Assembly (NCBI GenBank): GCA_040394635.1
Contig: JBEBRW010000023.1
Location: 10,477 to 74,476, forward strand
Origin: UBA5239 sp040394635
GTDB lineage: Bacteria > Verrucomicrobiota > Lentisphaeria > Victivallales > Victivallaceae
DNA length: 64,000 bases
Reading direction: 5' to 3'
Part shown: in pieces, positions 44,145 through 52,437 of the stretch
Layout of the letters: each line of letters begins with the position of its first letter
Numbering within the stretch: position 1 is the first letter of the stretch
Notes under the pieces: generated by a model
Seen by the model: the letters and a program-made list of their open reading frames with translations, nothing else
Databases searched by the model: none
Told to the model about the DNA's origin: nothing
Translations under genes and position numbers: made by a program

Positions 44145-45115
44145 TTTGTATCAATTGGCGACATGGCGGCAAATATATCGTCGATATATCCATAAGCTAT
44201 GCCCACATTGGTATCGGCGCAACCGTAATAAATCGCGATGCGCCCGGTGGCTGAATCTTGGACTGTCGCACAAGGGAACAAGACATTCGGGACATCGCCC
44301 ATCCGTTCGTATGGTTCTTCCGGCGCAAGCAGATAATTCTGAGTTCGTTTGAGCGCGATTGAGGGATCATCCAGATCCAGTAGTGCTGCGCCGAACGCAT
44401 AGATGTAGCCACTGCAGCTGGTTAATACGCCATGGTAAATCAGCAGCCATCCGGCATCGGTTTCAATGGGAATCGGGCCTGCACCAATTTTTGTAGATTG
44501 CCATCCCATTTGCTCCGGTCTCATCACCAGGCGGTGATCCCCCCAGTAGCGCAGGTCCGGACTGCGGCTCAGGTAGATGTCGCCGAATGGGGTGGCCCCG
44601 TTGTCGCTCGGACGACTGAGCATGATGTACATGCCGTTGATTCTGCGCGGAAAAAGAACGCCGTTACGGTTATACGGAAGAAAGGCATTTTCCTGTTGAC
44701 GGAACGTCTTGAAGTCGGTGGTTTCCGCCAGGCCGATGGTCGGTTCATTGTTCATGCCGTTGCACCACGTCACATACCAACGGTCACCGATCCGGCAGAC
44801 ACGCGGATCGTAACCATATTCAAAGGGGATGTCGCTTTCAAATTCAATCGGTTTCTCGTCAATCCGCCAGTCTATGCCGTTTTTGCTGAACCCGGCGTGG
44901 AGCCGGCAGTGGCGCGCCTGGTTGTCGCAGCGGAAAACTCCGGCGAAACCGTCTTCAAAAGGCACCACGGCACTGTTGAAAATGCTGTTGGACGTTTTCA
45001 GCTGATTATGTTTGATAATCGGATTACGTGGATCGCGCCAGACGGGGCGGTGCCAATCCGTGGGGCGTTCCTGCCAGGGGATATCCGGTTGCGAAGTGCC
45101 GATAATTTTTGGCAT
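44141..45115 (-). CDS. GH130 family glycoside phosphorylase/hydrolase
   Basis: The 324-residue protein has a five-bladed beta-propeller pattern with family motifs: NPIIKHNQLKTSNSIFNSAVV near residue 31, FEYGYDPRVCRIGDRWYVTWC near 97 with the proton-donor Asp in YDPRV, FPRRINGMYIMLSRPSD near 153, and WLLIYHGV near 222. GH130 enzymes act on beta-mannosides, mostly by phosphorolysis in the cytoplasm; no signal peptide is seen. AAAGGAAC lies before ATG 45115. It follows the CBM9/TIM-barrel secreted protein (55-base gap) and precedes the symporter, consistent with uptake and breakdown of a mannose-containing oligosaccharide. Confidence 0.88.
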   Translation of the reverse strand: MPKIIGTSQPDIPWQERPTDWHRPVWRDPRNPIIKHNQLKTSNSIFNSAVVPFEDGFAGVFRCDNQARHCRLHAGFSKNGIDWRIDEKPIEFESDIPFEYGYDPRVCRIGDRWYVTWCNGMNNEPTIGLAETTDFKTFRQQENAFLPYNRNGVLFPRRINGMYIMLSRPSDNGATPFGDIYLSRSPDLRYWGDHRLVMRPEQMGWQSTKIGAGPIPIETDAGWLLIYHGVLTSCSGYIYAFGAALLDLDDPSIALKRTQNYLLAPEEPYERMGDVPNVLFPCATVQDSATGRIAIYYGCADTNVGIAYGYIDDIFAAMSPIDTN

Positions 45116-45170
45116 CTTATGTTCCTTTCTATGGTGGAGTTTTTATGAAATTTATACTTCTGTTAAGGAA

Positions 45171-47984
45171 TCACTCAGAAAAAGCCTGGATATCGGAGAC
45201 TCCGCCGACATTGGACAATATGAGCTTGTCGGTGGAAATCGGCTTAATCATGTATTCAACCGCCTGGATGTTGATCTCATGGGCGGTTTGGGTGTCCGAT
45301 TCAGTATAGCGCCCTGCTTCATCGTCGTATGCGATGAAAAATTCGCGCTTGGAAAGAATTTCAGGTTTCTGACCGCCCAGCGACAGTTCGATATTTCCCG
45401 AGTGATTGACAAGCCGTATTCTGCGTACGGTGGCTTCTTTCGGAAAGGTGACGGTTATTTTGCCGGGGGCCTTGCCGTCGGCCCACCAGGTACTCGCATA
45501 AGCGCCATCAATGGCTGAGGCGTCGAAGGCCCACGTATTGCGGTTTTCCGTTTCGACTTTGGCGCCGCTCCAGAAGTCGGCATGATTGCCGGGGAAAACT
45601 TGTCCGATATAGGAATCTTCGCGTTTATAATTTTTCAAAATCTCGGTGAATTTCTGGTCATTCATGTCGAAGTTTACATAAATATTGACTCCGAATTTGT
45701 CGATGATATCATTGATTTGATTATCCGTTGCCGTGATATTCCGTCCCGCGCCGGCCACATGATAAGAACCGTTTTCGGAAACCGGAATCTGTATTTTCGC
45801 CGGGACCGGATACGGATTGGCCACCAGCAAAGCGATCTTGCCGTCGAGCGTTTTCTCGACATAATGAATATTTCCGGAGCGCTTCGCCGGATTGTCGCAC
45901 GGCGGGGCCATAATCAGCGGCGCAAGGGTCTGGATTTCGCCGGCGAAGGTTCTCAGGGCGGGCCAGAGGTTTCGGGCCATCAGCACCGAATTATCCCAAT
46001 AAAAGATGCCTTTGGCGCCGTGAATCACCGCCAGGTAGGTCAGCAGCCGGAGTTCGCCGATAGTCGGGAAGCGGGCATTCTCGGGGAAACCGCCATGATA
46101 ACCAGTGGCATAGCATTCCAATACAATCCAGACCGGTTTGCGGTTACCGGCGATCTTGACCGCGGTATCGGTGAACGAGGAAACACGCTCGTAAGAAGTC
46201 ATCGGTTCATCGGAGTCGCGGGTAAAACCGAGGTATGGGTCGAGCCCGAGAATATCCAGGTTATCGCTGCTTTTCAAAAATCCGTGAACCATGTTATAAA
46301 CGATAAGCTGGGGAATGTATCCGCTTTGTTCACGAACGGTATCAATGAGCATCCGGACACGTTTTTCATTGGATGTATGTAAATCCGGTTCATCACTGGT
46401 ATACCAGCCGATCAGTTCCGGACCGGTATAACTTGTCCGCTCGGCAGCCTGCCTGACTACCTCGTCAGAGAATTTATCCCCCGGAGCATTGAATTCAGGC
46501 GCGTTGTGGTAAAACATATTCGCGCCGATTCCAAGGATATCATGTTTCCGCAGTACCTCATGATCTTCCTTGAAATACCCCCAGCCGCTAGCGCAAACGG
46601 CGTTGAACCCATACTGGCGATATTTGCTTGCCAGCGGGGCACGGTAATAGAAACCGAGCGGAAAAATTTTTTCTCCGTTGCGGACCAGATTATTGTATTC
46701 ATCGAACCATATTTCGGAGTTATCCTGATTTGGAGTCACCTTTCCCAATTGGAAAACATGAGAAAAATCCTCGCTTTTCAAGGTGAGCTTATACTTGCCA
46801 ATCTGTAATTCCGGTACGGAAAGATTCAATATTCCATGTTGTTCTGGCAAAATCTCCTCTGCTTGTACCACCGCTTCTCCGGCAGCATTGGTCAAAGAAA
46901 GAGAAATCTTTTTCCCAGCAAAATCTTTTTTCATGACTTCGACTTCAACCTGCAAGCTTTTCAAGTTCATCGATTCGAAAATCAGATTCCGGTAACGCGG
47001 GAAATACATCGATGTTTTCAGCGGTGAAGCATTTACCGCAAGTTCGCTGGAAAACGGCGGATCGCCGCCGATCCGGAGCGTACATGCATATTTTCCTGCG
47101 GAATCCAAGGTCACTGGAATTTCAAGCGTATTGGCTCCCTTTTGCATGGTAAACTTACGGGTCTGGTCAAATGCATAATCTTTGTTGTTGGTAAGGGATA
47201 CATTGATATCCTGCGCGCCGTCTTCCGCCGCATTGACTTTCAACTCCAACTGGCCGCTGATGATGCCGTTGTCCTCGGTTTGCCGGATCAGTTCCAGCCC
47301 GGTCAAATTGAATTTAAAGAGATCGTCGTCAGCCTTGACCCCATTCAGAATAGCAAAATCGGCATAATTGTGAAAACTGGTTTTCAGATCCGGCCAACTG
47401 CTTAATTCGCCTGAAACCTGATTTTCACGCGCAACCGCAAACCGCCAGGTATTGCTTGAACTTTTGCCGAATATCGCCAACGGGATCGCCACTTCCACCG
47501 TATATCGATCCGTTCCGATTTTCACCGCCGAGGTCCAGTCCGAGTTCCAGGATAGATCACTGCCGTTCTCGCATCTCGCATCGCCCTGGACATTGCCGGC
47601 GGTGACGATGAACTGGTAGTAAGGCGTTCCCCCCGGGTTAGGCGAAATAAAGATCTCGACGCAATCGTCCGTCCAGACGTTGAAATCGCGTTGAGTCGCC
47701 TGCTTTTTCAGCTTCTCCGGATTTTTCTCCATGCACTCGATTCCGAAGAACAGCGTCCGCCCATCCGTAAACATTCTGCATGAGGTCGGAGTTGCTGCCG
47801 TCTTTCCTTTGCTTCGCAGTTCAACGAAGTTTGACACCTGCGCGGCTTTCTGCCAAACGGCTTCGTTTAATTCGCCATCGATCACGGGCGTTTCGTTTTT
47901 GATCAACGGCAGAAACGCATCCGCGCCGCCAAGTGCAAAGATCAGTAAGCCGGTCATTAATGACAATAATATCTTGAATTTCAT
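45171..47984 (-). CDS. Large secreted CBM9-like, TIM-barrel, discoidin-like protein
   Basis: The 937 residues begin with a signal peptide (MKFKILLSLMTGLLIFALGGADA). Residues 25-235 match a CBM9-like domain (TPVIDGELNEAVWQKAA, WTDDCVEIFISPN). Two Ig-like regions follow (240-440), then a TIM-barrel segment (about 440-740) with IGWYTSDEPDLH, where Asp-Glu could be catalytic, and WIVLECYATGYHGG, which supplies a second Glu. The last 200 residues include a discoidin-like module (WAFDASAIDGAYASTWWADG). It is a probable glycan hydrolase of unassigned family. It is the third gene of the operon, ten bases after the preceding secreted protein. Confidence 0.75.
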   Translation of the reverse strand: MKFKILLSLMTGLLIFALGGADAFLPLIKNETPVIDGELNEAVWQKAAQVSNFVELRSKGKTAATPTSCRMFTDGRTLFFGIECMEKNPEKLKKQATQRDFNVWTDDCVEIFISPNPGGTPYYQFIVTAGNVQGDARCENGSDLSWNSDWTSAVKIGTDRYTVEVAIPLAIFGKSSSNTWRFAVARENQVSGELSSWPDLKTSFHNYADFAILNGVKADDDLFKFNLTGLELIRQTEDNGIISGQLELKVNAAEDGAQDINVSLTNNKDYAFDQTRKFTMQKGANTLEIPVTLDSAGKYACTLRIGGDPPFSSELAVNASPLKTSMYFPRYRNLIFESMNLKSLQVEVEVMKKDFAGKKISLSLTNAAGEAVVQAEEILPEQHGILNLSVPELQIGKYKLTLKSEDFSHVFQLGKVTPNQDNSEIWFDEYNNLVRNGEKIFPLGFYYRAPLASKYRQYGFNAVCASGWGYFKEDHEVLRKHDILGIGANMFYHNAPEFNAPGDKFSDEVVRQAAERTSYTGPELIGWYTSDEPDLHTSNEKRVRMLIDTVREQSGYIPQLIVYNMVHGFLKSSDNLDILGLDPYLGFTRDSDEPMTSYERVSSFTDTAVKIAGNRKPVWIVLECYATGYHGGFPENARFPTIGELRLLTYLAVIHGAKGIFYWDNSVLMARNLWPALRTFAGEIQTLAPLIMAPPCDNPAKRSGNIHYVEKTLDGKIALLVANPYPVPAKIQIPVSENGSYHVAGAGRNITATDNQINDIIDKFGVNIYVNFDMNDQKFTEILKNYKREDSYIGQVFPGNHADFWSGAKVETENRNTWAFDASAIDGAYASTWWADGKAPGKITVTFPKEATVRRIRLVNHSGNIELSLGGQKPEILSKREFFIAYDDEAGRYTESDTQTAHEINIQAVEYMIKPISTDKLILSNVGGVSDIQAFSE

Positions 47985-47993
47985 CGATTTTCC

Positions 47994-49250
47994 TTATTTT
48001 CTGATTTGAACTGTTTGGCTGCTGGTATTTCCGTTTTTGCCGGTAACGACAATTTCAGCGCTGACCATTTCGGCCGCGTTGCCGCCACGCCCATAAAGGA
48101 CAATCTCCGTCAGGATGCAGGATTGGCCCGCTTCGAGTTTAACACAACGGAGCGTTTCAAGGTTGAATGACAGCATTTGACGTGCCGGGAAATACAATTG
48201 TCCATAAGGAATAAATGATTCCGCACCGGTCGCGGAGGCCAGAAGCCGGTATTCGTCTCCTGCTTCTTTCTTGCCGTAAACCCTGAACTCTCCCGGAGCG
48301 GAGGTATAATAAACCTCCACCGCGCCGACCGCTTTGACTCCCTGAAGATCAAATTCCACATACGGGTTGTTCGCCCCTATCCACTGGATACCGCCGGGAC
48401 TTCTCAAAAATAAATCCAGCGGGTCCATATCCAGCAAATCGCGTCCGGTGTTATCTGCGCGCAATTGCCAGGTATTCGGCGCGGGGATCAGTTTGTAGGA
48501 AACCGGAAGAACCTCCAGATCATTGCCGGAAATGACATCCAACACTGGCGCGCGGTAATAGTACTTTCCAGCTTTCTCGGTCATCGAGGAAAAGAAAGAT
48601 CCAAGGTGCCCCCAAGGCTTCATTTTGAAATCTTTGCGGACGATGCTGATGACGGGGGGGAATGCCAACTCCGCTTTGGAGCCCACCTCAAATTCGATGA
48701 TCTGGACACCGTCTACGCCTCTGTCGGAACGTTGCACGACAGAGAAATCCGGTTTTTGTGCATCGCAAATCCCTGGAGCCTTGTCCAAGGCCAACTTGAT
48801 TTTGTTCCCGCCGATAACTACACTTTCCAGCCGGACCGAAAAGTCGGCGGGTGCGGCTTCTTTTTTCAGCATTACCGCGATGCCGAAATTCGATTGGCCG
48901 GTATGTTTTGCCGGTAGCGGCAAGGCTTCTTTCAGGAAGATCATTCCACCCGAAACCTCCGCGGGCAGCGGCTCCATATGACCGCCTGGCGCATAAATCT
49001 GGGGAGCCGAGTTTCCAGCCATTCTTACCACCGCCACATTCTCAAGGATGTTTAGCGGATCTGAAATACCGATTCCGACTGCCTCGAATTTCTGTCCGTC
49101 CGCATCACTCAGCGCAAACGGAATCATAATCGTCATGTTTCCCGGCGCGACCGGGTGATGCCCTTCCGGTATGTTCAATTTAACGGAAGTACCGAAGGTA
49201 TTGATGCTCAATACCGCGAATAAGATTAAGATAGTGATGAATGTTTTCAT
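47994..49250 (-). CDS. Secreted protein with discoidin-like domain, function unknown
   Basis: The 418-residue product has a signal peptide (MKTFITILILFAVLSINTFGTS). The mature chain is beta-rich. Residues 270-390 resemble an F5/8 type C (discoidin) binding domain: WQLRADNTGRDLLDMDPLD, VEFDLQGVKAVGAVEVYYTSAPGEFRVYGK. No catalytic motif is seen. The start overlaps the pseudopilin stop by four bases, a tight coupling that suggests the two proteins are needed together. Confidence 0.7.
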   Translation of the reverse strand: MKTFITILILFAVLSINTFGTSVKLNIPEGHHPVAPGNMTIMIPFALSDADGQKFEAVGIGISDPLNILENVAVVRMAGNSAPQIYAPGGHMEPLPAEVSGGMIFLKEALPLPAKHTGQSNFGIAVMLKKEAAPADFSVRLESVVIGGNKIKLALDKAPGICDAQKPDFSVVQRSDRGVDGVQIIEFEVGSKAELAFPPVISIVRKDFKMKPWGHLGSFFSSMTEKAGKYYYRAPVLDVISGNDLEVLPVSYKLIPAPNTWQLRADNTGRDLLDMDPLDLFLRSPGGIQWIGANNPYVEFDLQGVKAVGAVEVYYTSAPGEFRVYGKKEAGDEYRLLASATGAESFIPYGQLYFPARQMLSFNLETLRCVKLEAGQSCILTEIVLYGRGGNAAEMVSAEIVVTGKNGNTSSQTVQIRK

Positions 49251-49942
49251 TGAAGCGTATAGACGTAGTTGAGTTCAGCGTATAAACGGTTGTGTGCGGA
49301 CGGCACATTTTCGGCGTGCCCATCGGTAAAAGTCACATTATAAGTGTTGTCATGCATCTCAGTAGTGAAATGATTAGCATTCCACTCCACAGCGGAGATA
49401 GGCATTGTTCCGACATCCTGAAAGGCGACCAGCTCGGCCGGTTTTTTGATTTTTTCAAGTTTTAATCCTTGAATTCCAGGATAAAGAGGTACCCAGTCGT
49501 ATGCAGCGGACTTGCAAAATTTCTTTCCATACTTATCAACGTGGCTGCCATAAGCACTAGCGCAATTCATCACATAATCACCGCGTTCCGTGTCGTATCC
49601 GCCTTTCCGCCCCGGGCAATTCCAGACCTTGGGGCCGCTGTCCGTGGGAAAGTACGTCGTATTGAATTTGTGTTGGGCCAGATACCCGTCCGCCAGTAAA
49701 TAGACCCACGTATCCGGGCCGCCCCACGAACCATAATCATTGATCGGAAGAGTCTCATAGTCCGTTGAGTATTGCAAGGCGCCCGACATAATTTGTTTGA
49801 GGTTGGCAAGACATTTGGTTTGATGCGCCCGTGACCGGGCTTTGTTCAAGGCCGGCAGCAACATGGCCGCTAGAATGGCAATAATTGCAATCACTACCAG
49901 GAGCTCGATAAGCGTGAAATAATTGACACTTCTTTTATTCAT
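49247..49942 (-). CDS. Pseudopilin, prepilin-type N-terminus with H-X9-DG motif
   Basis: The 231-residue protein starts MNKRSVNYFTLIELLVV with the +5 Glu and the standard hydrophobic helix. The C-terminus has MHDNTYNVTFTDGH, the exact H-X9-DG spacing. AAAAAAGGAAC precedes ATG 49942. It lies 70 bases after the GntR/LacI hybrid regulator gene and is coupled to the next secreted protein by ATGA. It is the fifth protein of this type in the window and again sits at the 5' side of secreted glycan-related genes. Confidence 0.88.
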   Translation of the reverse strand: MNKRSVNYFTLIELLVVIAIIAILAAMLLPALNKARSRAHQTKCLANLKQIMSGALQYSTDYETLPINDYGSWGGPDTWVYLLADGYLAQHKFNTTYFPTDSGPKVWNCPGRKGGYDTERGDYVMNCASAYGSHVDKYGKKFCKSAAYDWVPLYPGIQGLKLEKIKKPAELVAFQDVGTMPISAVEWNANHFTTEMHDNTYNVTFTDGHAENVPSAHNRLYAELNYVYTLQ

Positions 49943-49962
49943 TGGCTTGTTCCTTTTTTTGA

Positions 49963-49972
49963 ATGGTTAATA
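49963..49972. promoter_or_regulatory. TGGTTAATA motif shared with the regulator promoter
   Basis: TGGTTAATA at 49964-49972 lies between the regulator gene and the pseudopilin start. The same 9-mer occurs on the opposite strand at 51148-51140, next to the TATAAT box (51126-51121) of the regulator's own promoter. This is a candidate operator for the GntR/LacI hybrid regulator. Confidence 0.35.
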
Positions 49973-50012
49973 ATTTTCCTGTGTTTTTCGGCATTTTCAA
50001 GTTTCTCCGTTT

Positions 50013-51104
50013 TTATAAGTTTTGAACGTAATTCGCATTCACCCGCCCCGTGGAATCCCCCTGGTGAAAAATCAACATGTTTTCATAACAGACAGGCTCG
50101 AAATTTCCTTTCATCTGTTTTTCCAGCAATGTCCAAGCCAACTCCATTGAATACGGGCTGTCAACAAAACAACTTGAAGGCTTTGGTATAAGATGTCGAA
50201 GAAAAGCCGATCCGTCGGTGGCGATCACTGAAACATCCGAGCCTATCTCGTAATTGTTTTTTATCAGGAAATCATATATGATTGGAATATCTGTGTCATA
50301 AGCAATTATTGCGCTGGGTCGCGGTTCCTGCTGAAAGCATAGTTCAAGGGTCTTAAAAAGACATCCGGGAGAACATTCAGTCTGCCAATGTTTCGGTACA
50401 TGAAAGTCATATTTTGACATTAACTTGAAATATTCCAGCCTGCGTTGCATCATCGTATAATTTGTAAAGCGGGGATCTTCCTCGCGCAGGTAAAGTATTC
50501 GTGTATGGCCGAGCTCCATCAGATGTTTCATTTGGAGGCTTACCATGCTCGCTGAATCCTTTACCTGGTCAACATTTGGAAAGCGGCCGTTGGGAAACAG
50601 ACAAACCACGGGAAGCCCGGTTTTTTGAAACGAATTTACCATTTCAACTACTTGCGGCTGTATAAGGATAAAACCGCCGGAATCCGGTAACTTTGAGAGG
50701 CCAATATAGGCTTCCATCGGTTCATCAAGTGATACGGAATGCATGCGGATTGCATAGCCGTGCTGTTCCGCTTTACTGCAGAATTTCACCAGACAGTCCA
50801 CCAGAAATGATTCCTGAACTCTGGTATACCCTGCATCATGGCAGGCAATCATGTCAATGATCCTGCTTTTCTTAAGAGATTCTGTACGAAAAACACCGCT
50901 TCGCGGGTTCAGGGAAATCAATCCTTTTGCGGCATAATGCTGCAACGCAGACATCACGGAACTTCTGGTGGTATCTGTTTTCTCGATCAATTCTCTTATC
51001 GAAGGCAAACGTTCCCCGGGTGAAGTTGCCGCAATACATTCAGCAATATATTCATTTGCTTTTTTCTGCCGTGTTCTTCGTATGCTGACCATATTATTTA
51101 CCAT
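50013..51104 (-). CDS. GntR-type winged helix with LacI-type sensor domain, transcriptional regulator
   Basis: Residues 10-75 are a GntR winged helix (RLPSIRELIEKTDTTRSSVMSALQHYAAKGLI, SGVFRTES). Residues 85-363 are a type 1 periplasmic-binding fold as in LacI proteins (GGFILIQPQ, MELGHTRILYLREED, PSAIIAYDTDIPIIYDFLI, VSVIATDGSAFLRH). This AraR-like hybrid senses sugars. TAAGGA lies five bases before ATG 51104, and TATAAT is read at 51126-51121. It precedes the 41.5-49.9 kb operon on the same strand and probably controls it. Confidence 0.88.
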   Translation of the reverse strand: MVNNMVSIRRTRQKKANEYIAECIAATSPGERLPSIRELIEKTDTTRSSVMSALQHYAAKGLISLNPRSGVFRTESLKKSRIIDMIACHDAGYTRVQESFLVDCLVKFCSKAEQHGYAIRMHSVSLDEPMEAYIGLSKLPDSGGFILIQPQVVEMVNSFQKTGLPVVCLFPNGRFPNVDQVKDSASMVSLQMKHLMELGHTRILYLREEDPRFTNYTMMQRRLEYFKLMSKYDFHVPKHWQTECSPGCLFKTLELCFQQEPRPSAIIAYDTDIPIIYDFLIKNNYEIGSDVSVIATDGSAFLRHLIPKPSSCFVDSPYSMELAWTLLEKQMKGNFEPVCYENMLIFHQGDSTGRVNANYVQNL

Positions 51105-51436
51105 GATTCCTTATATTAATATTATAACGCATCTGTAAATATTAACCATACTTATTTTCCGAAAAAAGATAAAAAATAAAAATCTGTGTCTTAATCTGTG
51201 TCATTTCGTGCTTATTTGACCTTCTTCTTGCTGCTATTCATACAAGCTCAACTGGAATAAAATCCCAGAACCGATTTTCATCAGATACTCTATGAAATCT
51301 GCAAAATCTCAAGTCCTATGATTATTTATATTGTTTATTTATACCATGTGCGACAACATCATGGAGAACTTCAACACCCGCTAAGTCCTTTACTGCTCAA
51401 AAGCAACGGCGGATGTATTGGCATTTGTTACGCAAA
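51105..51436. other. AT-rich gap; regulator promoter, otherwise no gene seen
   Basis: The left 50 bases hold the promoter of the GntR/LacI hybrid gene. The direct repeat AATCTGTGTC occurs twice near 51180-51205. The remainder shows no start with ribosome site, no hairpin followed by T residues, and no RNA family that I recognise. Confidence 0.5.
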
Positions 51437-52285
51437 CTACTCCATCAGATGGTGATTGGAGTTGCGAAACTCCGTCGGGGTCATGCCGTTCCGGCGCTTG
51501 AAGGCGGCGGCGAACTCCTGCGCAGAACAATAACCCAACTCCTTGGAGATATCGGCAACGGTCAAGGTTCTCTGGAGCAGCAGCGCCCGCGCGGCAGCAT
51601 TTCGGTGGTGGGACCGATACTGGTGGGGAGCCATTCCGGTGACTTCGGCAAACTTCTTGCGGAAACTTTCATATCCCCAGCCCTGCCGGCGGCAGAATTC
51701 CCGAATGTCGCAAGGGGTCCGGAAGTCGGCGCAAAGACAGCGGCCAGCCTCTTTGACCTGCGCAATAGTCCGGTCGTCCCGTTCAATCCGGCGAACAGCT
51801 TCGGCTACCAGGGCAAGAAGCGGCGGAAGCATTTCCATGAGGCATCCCTCGGGCGAGTGCTGGATCTCCGGAATCAATTCCAGAAAGCGCTTCAACCACG
51901 CTTCACCCGGGATAAATTCCCCCGTCGGATTCTCTGCTGAAACGCCACAAAAGGCACGAAAACAGGGATAGAGGTTGTAGCCGAGGTTAATGAAACATTC
52001 CAGCCAATCGCTTTCAGGGTCGATCCGCAGCTGGTGAACCACACCGGGAAGGCGCAAAAAATAGTGATTTTCCCGCAAGGGATAATGCTTCTTCGTTTCC
52101 CAATCAACATACTCCCCCCTACCTCGTAAAACCAGGCAGAAAGCGAAAAACGGAAACGACTCCGGCTCGATCGCCACCTGCAAATCATCGATTTTACGAA
52201 TCAAACCGATTCCAAGCTTATCATGTCCGCCCGCACTGCGAATTGCGACTTGATCAATACCAGAAAGCACACTATTATTTACCAT
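51437..52285 (-). CDS. AraC family transcriptional regulator
   Basis: The 282-residue protein has a cupin-like sensor (residues 30-120, with NHYFLRLPGVVHQLRIDPES) and a C-terminal AraC domain (CDIREFCRRQGWGYESFRKKFAEVTGMAPHQY, then VADISKELGYCSAQEFAAAFKRRNGMTPTEFR). It is divergent from the GH2 beta-galactosidase across a 152-base region and is its probable activator. Its first 13 bases are almost the same as those of the GntR/LacI hybrid gene (both encode MVNN). Confidence 0.9.
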   Translation of the reverse strand: MVNNSVLSGIDQVAIRSAGGHDKLGIGLIRKIDDLQVAIEPESFPFFAFCLVLRGRGEYVDWETKKHYPLRENHYFLRLPGVVHQLRIDPESDWLECFINLGYNLYPCFRAFCGVSAENPTGEFIPGEAWLKRFLELIPEIQHSPEGCLMEMLPPLLALVAEAVRRIERDDRTIAQVKEAGRCLCADFRTPCDIREFCRRQGWGYESFRKKFAEVTGMAPHQYRSHHRNAAARALLLQRTLTVADISKELGYCSAQEFAAAFKRRNGMTPTEFRNSNHHLME

Positions 52286-52304
52286 TTCTGCGTCTAAAAT
52301 TCTG

Positions 52305-52333
52305 TTGATTTCTTACCCGTGATACGATATGCT
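52305..52333 (+). promoter_or_regulatory. Promoter candidate for the beta-galactosidase gene
   Basis: TTGATT (52305-52310), a 17-base spacer and TATGCT (52328-52333) lie about 105 bases before the GH2 start, within the divergent region shared with the AraC gene. The leader contains AAAAAGG near the ATG. Confidence 0.4.
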
Positions 52334-52437
52334 TAATAATAACACACCACAATCCAAAAGTAAAGCGATAAGGCAAAGTTTCATAGCGTGTATTTTAAAA
52401 TCATGTTGAAATAAAATTCAGAAAAAGGCTCATTATC

